Of a stretch of DNA of 64,000 bases, positions 40,316 through 48,662 are shown one piece after another. Under the pieces are notes generated by a model. That model was not told where the DNA came from. It searched no databases and was given only the letters and a program-made list of their open reading frames with translations. Every line of letters starts with the position of its first letter. Within the stretch, counting starts at the first letter, position 1. The translations under genes were made by a program, and so were the position numbers. This DNA comes from Mesorhizobium sp. NBSH29 (lineage in GTDB: Bacteria > Pseudomonadota > Alphaproteobacteria > Rhizobiales > Rhizobiaceae), in NCBI RefSeq assembly GCF_015500055.1, contig NZ_CP045492.1, forward strand, positions 3,296,501-3,360,500, written 5' to 3'.

Positions 40316-42634
40316 CTATTTGGGCAGAGTATAAGCCAGCACGTAGTCGCCAGGCTTAGTGCCAACCGACCCATGCCCCCCCGCGACCATCACCACGAAT
40401 TGCCGTCCATCTTCCACCGTGTAGGTCATTGGTGTCGACTGGCCGCCGGCAGGCAGCCGAGTTTGCCAGAGCTGCGTCCCGCTGGTTACATCATAGGCGC
40501 GTAGATAGTCATCAACCGTTGCCGCCAGGAAGGCGACCCCACCCGCGGTGATGATCGGCCCACCGATCCCCGGCACGCCGACCTTCAGCGGAAGGGGCAG
40601 CGGCGTCATGTCATAGATGGTGCCGTTACGATGTTTATAGGCGATCTTGCCAGTGCGCAGATCCGCACCCGCAACATACCCCCATGGAGGCTGCTGGCAG
40701 GGAACACCTAGCGGCGAAAGGAATGGCCCCATGAACACCGCGTAAGGCGAACCTTCATTTCGGTTGAGCCCTTGTTCGCTTGCTTTGGCGTCGTTTGGCG
40801 GCGGAACCTGATCACGGGGAACCAGTCGTGACGTAAACGCCAGATAGGTTGGCATGCCAAACATTACCTGCCGCACCGGATCAACGGCCACACTACCCCA
40901 GTTGAACACGCCAAAATTCCCGGGGTAGACCAGCGTTCCTTCCAACGACGGCGGGGTGTAGCGGCCCTCGTAGCGCAGTCTGTGAAACGCGATGCGGCAG
41001 GCAAGCTGATCAAACAGCGTGATGCCCCACATGTCCTTGCTCTTCAGCGGTGGTGGCGAGAATGTCAGGTCCGAGATCGGCTGGGTCGGAGCAGTAAAGT
41101 CCTCCGGAATTGCGCCGCCGGGCGCCGGCACTTCGCTGACTGGAATGATCGGCTCACCACTGCGCCGATCAAGCACATAGATGTCGCCCTGCTTGGTGGG
41201 TCCCACCAGCGCCGGAACCAGGCCATTAGCAGTTGTAATGTCGACGAGACTCGGCTGTGCCGGCACGTCCATATCCCAAAGATCATGGTGCACGGTCTGG
41301 CGCACCCAGCGCATTTGCCCGGTCCGAAGATCCAGAGCCGTAATGGAAGACGAAAAAATCTCCACGTTTTCGCTACGGTCGATGCCAAGCTGATCCGGCG
41401 TCTGGTTGCCGAGTGGAACGTAGAGCAGCCCAAGTTTTTCATCGGCACTTGGCGTGGACCACATATTGGGAGAGTTGGCCGAATAGGTTTCGTCTGGACC
41501 AAGCGGCGTTGTCCGCTCGGGATTGCCCGAATCCCAATTCCACACCAAAGCACCCGTCTCCGCATCGTAAGCGCGGATAACACCCGAGGGTGATTGGTTG
41601 GAAAAATTGTCGTTGACCGCACCGCCGACAATAATCAGTCCGCCCGCGATCAGCGGCGCTGAGGTGGAGTAATAGTAGCCTGCCGGCGTGTAGGGCATGT
41701 TGGCGTTGAGATCGACCGTTCCGGCCGTGCCAAAAGTAGGGCATTCCTTCCCGGTGTCCGCGTCTAGCCCGATCAGCCGTGCATCAGAGGTCGGCAGATA
41801 GACCCGCTTGGCGCAGGACAGGCCGGCAGCCGCGCTCTTGCTTTGATAGTAAGCGACGCCGCGACATGTCTGATGCTGGCGCTGTGTCTGAACCCCGACA
41901 TTCGGATCGAAACGCCAGCGCTCTTTGCCCGTCGTCGCATCGATCACAATGGCCAGATTGTGTGGCGTGCACAGATAAAGTGAATTGCCGATTTTCAGCG
42001 GCGTCACCTGATAGGTGGTCTCGGTCACATCGGTTGGCAGCTTCACATCGCCGGTCTGGTAAGTCCAGGCTAGTTCAAGCTTCGAAACATTCTCTGGTGT
42101 AATCTCATCCAGCGGTGAGTAACGCTGGCCATAGGGAGTGCGGCCATAAAAGTGCCATTCGCCGTCCGGCACTTCGCCGCCCAGATCGGCATTGGCGGCG
42201 ATTTTTTCGGTAGGCAGTCTGCCCGCAACATCGTAGGGGTCACCGGTCATCGAAATGCCGGCGACCACGATTGCTGCGATCACTCCAAGGGCCAGGCCAA
42301 GTCCGGCCATACCGCTAGCGTCATCAAGGCGCCGACGCACCCACGGGGTGAGCAGCCAAAGCCCTCCCAGCACGACAATCCCGCCACGCGCGCCGAGCGC
42401 CCACCAGTCCAGTCCGACTTCCGAAAGTGCCCATAACAGAGTTCCGACGAGAAGAGCGACATAGACCCACAACGCCAGGGATCGTCGCTGGAAAAGTAGA
42501 ATGGCGGTCAAAAGAAAAGCGAGCCCGGCAATCGCGTAGTACCAACTGCCGCCGAGCACGATGAGCCAAGCGCCGCCGCCGCCAAGCGCCAGACCGAAAA
42601 CGACAAATACCAACGCAGTGAGTGCGACTGCCAT
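40316..42634 (-). CDS. gcd: Membrane-bound PQQ-dependent dehydrogenase (glucose/quinate/shikimate type)
   Basis: 772 residues. About 130 N-terminal residues hold four to five membrane helices (VFVVFGLALGGGGAWLIVLG, WVYVALLVGTLLWALSEVG); the rest is an eight-bladed PQQ beta-propeller in the periplasm. ITPENVSKLELAWTYQTGDV is the family start signature and LGNQTPDQLGIDRSENVEIF, PLVPGNFGVFNWGSVAVD-like VYPGNFGVFNWGSVAVDPV and QLWQTRLPAGGQSTPMTY are further blocks. It oxidises an aldose (glucose) or quinate/shikimate to the lactone or ketone and reduces quinone. AAAGGAG gives a strong ribosome site. PQQ synthesis genes are not in the window. Confidence 0.94.
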   Translation of the reverse strand: MAVALTALVFVVFGLALGGGGAWLIVLGGSWYYAIAGLAFLLTAILLFQRRSLALWVYVALLVGTLLWALSEVGLDWWALGARGGIVVLGGLWLLTPWVRRRLDDASGMAGLGLALGVIAAIVVAGISMTGDPYDVAGRLPTEKIAANADLGGEVPDGEWHFYGRTPYGQRYSPLDEITPENVSKLELAWTYQTGDVKLPTDVTETTYQVTPLKIGNSLYLCTPHNLAIVIDATTGKERWRFDPNVGVQTQRQHQTCRGVAYYQSKSAAAGLSCAKRVYLPTSDARLIGLDADTGKECPTFGTAGTVDLNANMPYTPAGYYYSTSAPLIAGGLIIVGGAVNDNFSNQSPSGVIRAYDAETGALVWNWDSGNPERTTPLGPDETYSANSPNMWSTPSADEKLGLLYVPLGNQTPDQLGIDRSENVEIFSSSITALDLRTGQMRWVRQTVHHDLWDMDVPAQPSLVDITTANGLVPALVGPTKQGDIYVLDRRSGEPIIPVSEVPAPGGAIPEDFTAPTQPISDLTFSPPPLKSKDMWGITLFDQLACRIAFHRLRYEGRYTPPSLEGTLVYPGNFGVFNWGSVAVDPVRQVMFGMPTYLAFTSRLVPRDQVPPPNDAKASEQGLNRNEGSPYAVFMGPFLSPLGVPCQQPPWGYVAGADLRTGKIAYKHRNGTIYDMTPLPLPLKVGVPGIGGPIITAGGVAFLAATVDDYLRAYDVTSGTQLWQTRLPAGGQSTPMTYTVEDGRQFVVMVAGGHGSVGTKPGDYVLAYTLPK

Positions 42635-42916
42635 GATCCATCTCCTTTAGAGCTGCCCCACGCCCGTGGAGGCTGCCTTCAACGATTGAAAATCACCGCC
42701 CTTCAAAAAATCGGGCGAATCTCGCGGGTGGCAGCTTCGGACCACCAATCGAAGCTGTCAAACGTTGTCTTGATTGATTGATAAGCGATCACTTAGGGCC
42801 GCAACCGGCAAGGGCAACACAGTCTGTGCGCGAACATCGTAGTACATTGCAGCCGTTCGTGATTTACACACCGCTTTTTCTGGTCTTTCAGATGCGAATC
42901 ACTACATTCCCGTCTG

Positions 42917-45562
42917 ATGTCAGGCTTTCCCGACGACGATATGCCGTTTTTCGGCGAGACGGCTTCCACGCCGCGCCAATCCCCCGCCCCTGCCTCGTCC
43001 GGCGGCGGCATTGCTGCGCGTGCAATGGCCGCGCGCCAGGGTGGTCCGCCAGACTATCTCAAAGGGTTGAATCCCGAGCAGCGACTTGCCGTGGAAACCA
43101 CAGAGGGCCCGGTTCTGGTGCTGGCCGGCGCGGGCACCGGCAAGACGCGTGTGCTCACCACCCGCATCGCCCACATCCTAGCGACGGGCCGCGCCTATCC
43201 GAGTCAGATTTTGGCGGTCACATTTACCAACAAAGCTGCTCGAGAGATGAAGAGCCGCATCGGCGTACTGGTTGGTGAAGCGGTCGAGGGCATGCCCTGG
43301 CTCGGTACGTTCCACTCGATTGGCGTCAAACTTTTACGACGTCACGCCGAGCTTGCCGGCCTGAAGTCGAGCTTTACCATCCTCGACACAGACGATGTCA
43401 TCCGTCTTATCAAGCAACTGATCCAAGCCGAAGGCTTGGACGACAAGCGCTGGGCACCCCGCACCTTTGCCAACATGGTAGATGGCTGGAAGAACAAGGG
43501 GCTCGGCCCTGACGAAATCCCCGAAGGCGACGCGCGTGCTTTCGCCAACGGCAAAGGTCGCGAACTCTACCGCGCCTATCAGGACAGGCTCCTGACGCTG
43601 AACGCCTGCGACTTCGGCGATCTTCTATGCCACCCGATCCGTATCCTCCGTAAACACCACGACGTGCTGGCCGAATATCACCGCCGGTTCAAATACATCC
43701 TTGTCGACGAATATCAGGACACCAACACCGCCCAATATATGTGGCTGCGGCTTCTGTCGCAGCGACCCAAAGCCTCCGAAAGCAGCCGTGACGTTACGGC
43801 CGATGAACGCAAGCCTAACCGGACGTCGGCCGGCCAAGCCGCCCCCGCGGAGGGCCAGCCGCCGCAGGCGGCGGGACGGCCCGTGAGCCAACACCAAGTC
43901 AACATCTGTTGCGTCGGCGATGACGACCAGTCGATCTATGGCTGGCGCGGTGCGGAGGTGGACAATATTCTGCGCTTCGACAAGGATTTCCCTGGCGCCG
44001 CGATCATTCGCCTTGAGCGCAATTACCGGTCGACCGCACATATTCTGGGCGCTGCCTCACATCTGATCGCCCACAATGAGGGCCGGTTCGGCAAAACCCT
44101 GTTCACAGAACTTGCCGCTGACGATGACAACAAGGTGCATGTCCACGCAGCTTGGGATTCCGAGGAAGAAGCCCGCGCCGTCGGCGAGGAAATTGAGGCT
44201 GCCGAGCGCCGCGGCCACAAACTCAATGACATGGCAATTCTGGTGCGCGCGTCTTTCCAGATGCGCGAATTTGAAGATCGCTTTGTGACGCTTGGTCTGA
44301 ACTACCGCGTGATCGGTGGCCCGCGCTTTTACGAACGGTTGGAAATTCGCGATGCACTCGCCTTCTTCCGCGTCGTGGCGCAGAGTGCGGATGATCTTGC
44401 CTTCGAGCGCATCGTCAATGTGCCCAAGCGCGGGCTGGGCGAAGCCACGATTCGCCAGATCCACAACACCGCTCGCTCTATGCGCGTGCCGATGCTGGAA
44501 GCAGCTACCGCGCTTGCCGAAAGCGACGAGATGAAGCCAAAACCGCGCGCCGCACTGCGCCAGGTGGTTGCCAATTTCGAGCGGTGGCAAAAAGCACTTG
44601 AAACTACACCCCACACCGAGCTTGCCGAAACAATCCTGGAAGAAAGCGGCTACACCGATATGTGGAAGAACGACCGCTCGGCCGAAGCGCCAGGGCGGCT
44701 GGAGAACCTCAAAGAGCTCCTACGCTCGATGGAGGAATATGAGAGCCTGCGCTCCTTCCTCGAACATATCGCGTTGGTGATGGACGCCGAGCAGAACGCT
44801 GAGCTCGACGCCGTCAACATCATGACGCTGCACTCGGCAAAAGGACTCGAGTTCGAGACCGTATTCTTGCCGGGATGGGAGGAAGGCCTGTTTCCCCATC
44901 AGCGCGCGCTGGATGAAGGCGGTCGCTCGGGGCTCGAGGAAGAGCGCCGTCTCGCTTATGTCGGCCTGACCCGCGCCAAGAAAAATCTGCACCTCTGGTT
45001 CGTCTCGAACCGGCGTATCCATGGCCTTTGGCAATCGACGATACCGTCGCGTTTCCTCGATGAACTGCCCGAAGCGCATGTCGAGGTTTCTGAAAGCAAC
45101 AATTCCTACGGCGGATATGGCGGCTCATATTCTTCTGGCCGGGCGGGGCGTCAGAATCCTTACGGCGCATCACGCTTCGACAATGTCGGGGCCGACACCG
45201 ATAAGTCTTTTTCCAACACCTATTCCACGCCGGGCTGGCAGCGGGCCCAGCAAAATCGCACCGAAGCGACGGACCGCAACTGGGGCACGCGCTCCGGCCA
45301 CGCGGTCGAGCGAATCGGCTATGGCGAAGCCGATTCAGGCTATGGCGCCGGCCGCGGCTCGGTGAAAGGCCGCATGATCGATGGCGAACTCGTCGCCAAA
45401 TCCGTATCCGACAGCCCATCAGCCTTCACGGTTGGCGACCGCGTCTTTCACCAGAAATTCGGCAATGGAAATGTGTCGTCAGTCGAGGGAAACAAACTGA
45501 CAATCAATTTTGACAAGGCCGGCCAGAAGAAGGTGCTGGACGGATTTGTTATTCCTGCCTGA
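42917..45562 (+). CDS. uvrD: DNA helicase II (UvrD/PcrA)
   Basis: 881 residues, SF1A helicase. Walker A AGAGTGKT at 70-77, DEYQDTN at 264-270 (motif II), GDDDQSIYGWRGAEVDNILRFDK near 334 (motif III, shown in part: GDDDQSIYGWRGAE), IRLERNYRSTAHIL, and LHSAKGLEFETVFLPGWEEG and YVGLTRAKK (motifs V/VI). It acts in mismatch and nucleotide-excision repair. Two oddities: an insert of about 44 residues (roughly 283-326, from RPKASESS to AAGRPVSQ) between motifs II and III, and a Gly/Ser/Tyr-rich C-terminal region before the last domain. Divergent from gcd. Confidence 0.95.
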   Translation: MSGFPDDDMPFFGETASTPRQSPAPASSGGGIAARAMAARQGGPPDYLKGLNPEQRLAVETTEGPVLVLAGAGTGKTRVLTTRIAHILATGRAYPSQILAVTFTNKAAREMKSRIGVLVGEAVEGMPWLGTFHSIGVKLLRRHAELAGLKSSFTILDTDDVIRLIKQLIQAEGLDDKRWAPRTFANMVDGWKNKGLGPDEIPEGDARAFANGKGRELYRAYQDRLLTLNACDFGDLLCHPIRILRKHHDVLAEYHRRFKYILVDEYQDTNTAQYMWLRLLSQRPKASESSRDVTADERKPNRTSAGQAAPAEGQPPQAAGRPVSQHQVNICCVGDDDQSIYGWRGAEVDNILRFDKDFPGAAIIRLERNYRSTAHILGAASHLIAHNEGRFGKTLFTELAADDDNKVHVHAAWDSEEEARAVGEEIEAAERRGHKLNDMAILVRASFQMREFEDRFVTLGLNYRVIGGPRFYERLEIRDALAFFRVVAQSADDLAFERIVNVPKRGLGEATIRQIHNTARSMRVPMLEAATALAESDEMKPKPRAALRQVVANFERWQKALETTPHTELAETILEESGYTDMWKNDRSAEAPGRLENLKELLRSMEEYESLRSFLEHIALVMDAEQNAELDAVNIMTLHSAKGLEFETVFLPGWEEGLFPHQRALDEGGRSGLEEERRLAYVGLTRAKKNLHLWFVSNRRIHGLWQSTIPSRFLDELPEAHVEVSESNNSYGGYGGSYSSGRAGRQNPYGASRFDNVGADTDKSFSNTYSTPGWQRAQQNRTEATDRNWGTRSGHAVERIGYGEADSGYGAGRGSVKGRMIDGELVAKSVSDSPSAFTVGDRVFHQKFGNGNVSSVEGNKLTINFDKAGQKKVLDGFVIPA
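43763..43894 (+). repeat. In-frame palindrome-bearing insert in uvrD
   Basis: About 130 bp inside uvrD, coding for a low-complexity RPKASESSRDVTADERKP-type stretch that is absent from typical UvrD. It carries inverted repeats: GGCC at 43853-43856 with GGCC at 43878-43881 around CCGCC-GCA-GGCGG (43859-43871), and CCGGCCGG-like symmetry. In length and character it resembles mobile palindromic elements that insert in-frame into proteins. Other copies cannot be checked here. Confidence 0.4.
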
Positions 45563-45625
45563 AGGCGTTTTTCGCTTGATTAGCTAACTCATTTTCGCAC
45601 GCCAATTAGCGCAAAAGGACTTTTC

Positions 45626-45838
45626 ATGGACGTCAGAGATTCAAACGGAACCCTGCTCGCCGATGGGGACACTGTTCATATTATCAAGGACCTGAAACTA
45701 AGAGGCTCATCGACCGTGCTCAAGCGGGGAACGGTCATTCGCGGCATCCACCTGACCGGAAACGAGGGCCAGATCGAGGGCCGCACCGACAAGGTAAAGG
45801 GCCTTGTATTAAAAACCGAGTTCTTGAAAAAGGCGTGA
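45626..45838 (+). CDS. YjdM (PhnA) C-terminal domain protein
   Basis: 70 residues corresponding to the C-terminal domain of alkylphosphonate utilisation protein YjdM/PhnA, without its N-terminal zinc ribbon. VRDSNGTLLADGDTVHIIKD (residues 3-22) and LKLRGSSTVLKRGTVIRGIH align with that family; it ends TEFLKKA. In E. coli the YjdM function is unknown despite the name. AAGGA is 6 bases before the ATG. A terminator hairpin overlaps its stop codon. The stand-alone form is common in Alphaproteobacteria. Confidence 0.8.
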   Translation: MDVRDSNGTLLADGDTVHIIKDLKLRGSSTVLKRGTVIRGIHLTGNEGQIEGRTDKVKGLVLKTEFLKKA

Positions 45839-45862
45839 GCCGAACCTCCGCGCTCACGCCTT
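45830..45862. terminator. Bidirectional terminator overlapping two stop codons
   Basis: AAGGCGTGAGC (45830-45840) and GCTCACGCCTT (45852-45862), perfect 11-bp arms around 11 bases. The stem includes the last codons of the YjdM-like gene and the convergent iron-permease-family gene, ending both transcripts in one compact element. Confidence 0.85.
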
Positions 45863-46321
45863 TGCGGCTGTCTTTCGTTTGACCGCAGTTTTCCGTTTCG
45901 GGGCGATTTTTCGGCCATTCGCCTTTCCGGTCTTCGCTGTCTTGGCGCGACCTTCTTTTCGTGCGTCAGCGTCCTGAGCCGCAGTTTCGCATTTAGCCCG
46001 AAACGTCTCTACTTCGCTCTCGGTCAGATGCTCGATGCCAATAAACAGATTGTCTCCACGGCTAACCCGCAGCAATTCGTCGACCTTGGTCTGAATCGCG
46101 GCCCCGTCTCGATTCTGCGTGTTCTGAATCAGAAATACCATCAGGAAAGTTATGATGGTCGTGCCGGTGTTGATGATTAGCTGCCAGGTGTCCGAAAAGC
46201 CAAATACTGGGCCGCTGATAGCCCAAATCACGATGATCACCACGCAGACGATAAAGGCCATCGGCCGTCCCGTGGCGCGGGAAACCTTATTGGCAACCGA
46301 TGTGAAGAATTTTTCGAACAT
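45854..46321 (-). CDS. Low-affinity iron permease family membrane protein with basic tail
   Basis: 155 residues from ATG 46321 (MFEKFFTSVANKVSRATGRP). Two membrane helices (FIVCVVIIVIWAISGPVFGF and INTGTTIITFLMVFLIQNTQ) and the NRDGAAIQTKVDELLRVSRG block place it in the low-affinity iron permease family, whose role in bacteria is unproven. The last about 40 residues are Lys/Ala/Arg rich (AKTGKANGRKIAPKRKTAVK) like histone H1 tails. It converges with the YjdM-like gene and their stops share a terminator. Confidence 0.8.
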   Translation of the reverse strand: MFEKFFTSVANKVSRATGRPMAFIVCVVIIVIWAISGPVFGFSDTWQLIINTGTTIITFLMVFLIQNTQNRDGAAIQTKVDELLRVSRGDNLFIGIEHLTESEVETFRAKCETAAQDADARKEGRAKTAKTGKANGRKIAPKRKTAVKRKTAAKA

Positions 46322-46507
46322 GCGTGAAGTCCCGATACGACCGTTCACCCATAATCACCAAAGACGCTTTCGGTTCCGCAGGCCAGTTCAGCCCAGCGCA
46401 ACCAGCAATTGAAGTCGATCTTCGCGCATTGTTTCGACCTCTCGGATAATGTCCCTCTTGCCGGCAACCACCCCTTTCCGGCCCACAGCCCAAGCTGCGG
46501 TCCCAGG

Positions 46508-46541
46508 CCCTTCCGCCCGTGTCACCCCTCTGGCGGAAGGG
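46508..46541. repeat. Perfect inverted repeat over an acyltransferase stop codon
   Basis: CCCTTCCGCC (46508-46517) and GGCGGAAGGG (46532-46541), 10-bp arms, surrounding the TGA of the hexapeptide acyltransferase gene (46522-46524). It may act as a terminator without a clear U run for minus-strand transcripts. Confidence 0.55.
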
Positions 46542-47175
46542 TCTTCATTTTTCCTTCCCAACTGTCGAGAAAAACTTCAATCGGCAGCTTTTGCATGTCC
46601 GGAATAGCTTTAAACAGCATGTCGAGCGACCAATCCCACCATTGCAGCACTTGAAGGCGTGCAACAATCTCTGGCGCAAACCGCAAGCGCAGTTTCTTCG
46701 TCGGCACACCAGCAACAATCTCATAGGCACCCACATCGCGCGTTACCACCGAGTTGGCGCCGATTACCGCACCGTTGCCGATGCGAATTCCTGGCATCAC
46801 CACGGCGCCATGGCCAATCCAGACATCGTGTCCAATGCAAACCTGTTTGCCACGCCGACGCGCCCGAAACTCCTGATCAACACCGAGGTAGCGGAAATAT
46901 TCATTAGGACGATAGGTGAGCTTGTGCCCTGAAACGCGTTCAATTGGATGTTCCAGCGCATTGATCCGCGTATTGGACGCGATTGAACAAAACTTACCTA
47001 TTGTCGAGTAGATCGCCTCAGCATGGCGCTCGAAATAGGAAAAATCGCCAACAACCACCTCGCGCAGCACCACACGCTCGCCAATTGCCGTATAGCGCCC
47101 AAGCTGGCAGCCTTTCAGCTCCGCTGTCGGGTGGATGCGCGGCGCTGGCGCAGTGAAGCGAAGATTTTCATCCAT
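46522..47175 (-). CDS. Hexapeptide-repeat acyltransferase, phosphonate-associated (DapH/CatB-like)
   Basis: 217 residues, left-handed beta-helix acyltransferase. IHPTAELKGCQLGRYTAIGE starts the coil repeats, ATIGKFCSIA-like STIGKFCSIASNTRINALEH follows, and IGHDVWIGHGAVVMPGIRIG and GNGAVIGANSVVTRDVGAYE form the active-site loop region with the conserved His. The sequence matches from memory the family annotated as phosphonate metabolism transferase, which is usually encoded with phn genes. No phn C-P lyase genes are in the window apart from a YjdM-like domain 0.7 kb away. Substrate unknown. Confidence 0.85.
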   Translation of the reverse strand: MDENLRFTAPAPRIHPTAELKGCQLGRYTAIGERVVLREVVVGDFSYFERHAEAIYSTIGKFCSIASNTRINALEHPIERVSGHKLTYRPNEYFRYLGVDQEFRARRRGKQVCIGHDVWIGHGAVVMPGIRIGNGAVIGANSVVTRDVGAYEIVAGVPTKKLRLRFAPEIVARLQVLQWWDWSLDMLFKAIPDMQKLPIEVFLDSWEGKMKTLPPEG

Positions 47176-47230
47176 CGTCGCGCTTTACGCCGCAAGCACC
47201 AGCCGGGCAAGCGGCTGCAGGCGACACAAC

Positions 47231-47725
47231 CTATTCAGGTTTGCCACTTACCCATTCGACCTGCTGGCCGTAAAGCGGCACTGTGGAGATAGCCATCTTG
47301 GCCGAACCGTCCTGCACTTGGCGCGAGTGCGACAGGTAGACCAGCGTATTGTTGGCTTTGTCATAAATGCGGTTCACCACCTGCTTTTTCCAGAACAGGC
47401 TGATGCCCTGCTTAAAAACTTCCTCTCCGCCTTCCCCAAGATCGATTTCACCGATCTTGATAGGCCCAGTCTGCTGGCAGGAAATCGCGGTATTGGACGG
47501 ATCCTCGAACCAGTTACCCTTCTGCAAACGGTCGATCACTCCGCGCTCAAAATAGGAGAGATGGCAGGTCACGCCCTCCACCTCCGGGTCCTTAACAGCC
47601 TCAACGATGATGTCGTTGCCAAACCAGTCAACGCCGACTTCACCAACCCGTTCGGCAGCGGCGGGCACCACTATTGAGGCCGCTGCTAGAAGCGTACAGG
47701 TGGCGAATGCATAAAGTCGGAACAT
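47231..47725 (-). CDS. creA: CreA family periplasmic protein
   Basis: 164 residues from ATG 47725 (a longer frame starts at 47764). A signal peptide (CTLLAAASIVVPAAA, cleavage near AAA-ER) is followed by the CreA domain: VGVDWFGNDIIVEAVKDPEV, GVTCHLSYFERG and CQQTGPIKIGE, with the Cys pair. Role unknown; in E. coli CreA is encoded with the CreBC two-component system but that system is absent here. Likely periplasmic. Confidence 0.85.
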   Translation of the reverse strand: MFRLYAFATCTLLAAASIVVPAAAERVGEVGVDWFGNDIIVEAVKDPEVEGVTCHLSYFERGVIDRLQKGNWFEDPSNTAISCQQTGPIKIGEIDLGEGGEEVFKQGISLFWKKQVVNRIYDKANNTLVYLSHSRQVQDGSAKMAISTVPLYGQQVEWVSGKPE

Positions 47726-47868
47726 GGGAGGTCTCCTGGGCGAAAAGAATTCGTTCCGGCTCAAATGGGGCAGTGTGTTTGATATGCAAGCGCAGGCCTC
47801 GAATATGAACGAGGCGCGGCAACATCGCGTCTTCCCCAGCGCCGGCCAAACGCGCTATTGTGAGCAGA

Positions 47869-48027
47869 ATGAAAACGTCGCAACCCATTGGATCCCGCGC
47901 CGCCCTCCTTGCAGTAACCCTTCTAACGTTGGGCGCGGCAACCGGCGTCGTGTTCGCCGCTTGGATTGAAAACGGCGCAGCGATGTTTCTCAGCATGGCC
48001 GAGACTGGCCTGTCCTGGTGCTTTTAG
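47869..48027 (+). CDS. Small membrane protein upstream of SCO (52 residues)
   Basis: 52 codons, ATG 47869 to TAG 48025-48027. Hydrophobic helix LLAVTLLTLGAATGVVFAAW (residues 13-32), then IENGAAMFLSMAETGLSWCF with a Cys near the end. TGAGCAG lies before the ATG. It ends 41 bp before the SCO gene on the same strand, so it probably shares its transcript; I recall similar short frames in front of SCO in related rhizobia. Function unknown. Codon usage is similar to the neighbours. Confidence 0.55.
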   Translation: MKTSQPIGSRAALLAVTLLTLGAATGVVFAAWIENGAAMFLSMAETGLSWCF

Positions 48028-48067
48028 ACGAGCACTGCCCCTTTCCGTTTCAACACCGGATTTTCCC

Positions 48068-48649
48068 ATGATGCGCTCCATTCTTATCGGCATAATTGTT
48101 CTCATGGCGGCCGGCATCGGGTTTTTGACCTACCAGTGGTACAGCCAGACCCACGGCAAAGGGCAGCCTTACGGTGCGCCGTTTGAACTGGTGGACCAGA
48201 GCGGCGAAAAGATTACTGAAGCAGCGTTCCGCAGCCAGCCGACAGCGCTGTTTTTCGGCTTCACACATTGTCCCGAGATTTGTCCGACGACGCTTTTCGA
48301 ACTCGACGGTTGGCTCAAAACGCTGGGCAATGACGGCAAGAATATTCGCGCCTATTTTGTCACCGTCGACCCTGAGCGCGATACTGTAGACCTCATGAAA
48401 AACTACGTCTCCAACGTTTCCAACCGCATCACCGGCATTACCGGCGACCCTGAAAAAGTCGCAGCGATGGCTAAATCTTTTGGCATCTATTCCAAGAAGA
48501 TTCCGCTTGAGGGTGAGGATTACACAATGGATCACACCGCCTCAGTCCTATTGCTGGGCAACGGAGGTGATTTTGCCGGTACCATCGCCTATGGCGAAAA
48601 CCCCGACAACGCGATCGCCAAGCTGAAGCGGCTGAATACGAAAAACTGA
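48068..48649 (+). CDS. SCO1/SenC family copper chaperone
   Basis: 193 residues from ATG 48068. N-terminal membrane anchor ILIGIIVLMAAGIGFLTYQW, then a thioredoxin fold with the copper site: C68 and C72 in THCPEICPTTL and H156 in DHTASVLLL. It assists CuA assembly in cytochrome c oxidase, facing the periplasm. It follows a 52-residue membrane protein and precedes prmA by 13 bp. A frame open upstream to 47966 is not used. Confidence 0.92.
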   Translation: MMRSILIGIIVLMAAGIGFLTYQWYSQTHGKGQPYGAPFELVDQSGEKITEAAFRSQPTALFFGFTHCPEICPTTLFELDGWLKTLGNDGKNIRAYFVTVDPERDTVDLMKNYVSNVSNRITGITGDPEKVAAMAKSFGIYSKKIPLEGEDYTMDHTASVLLLGNGGDFAGTIAYGENPDNAIAKLKRLNTKN

Positions 48650-48662
48650 CGGGCGCATCGCA

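Noticed and set aside
42635-42916. Gene or RNA in the gcd-uvrD divergent gap
   Set aside because: 282 bp without a credible frame; it probably holds only the two promoters.
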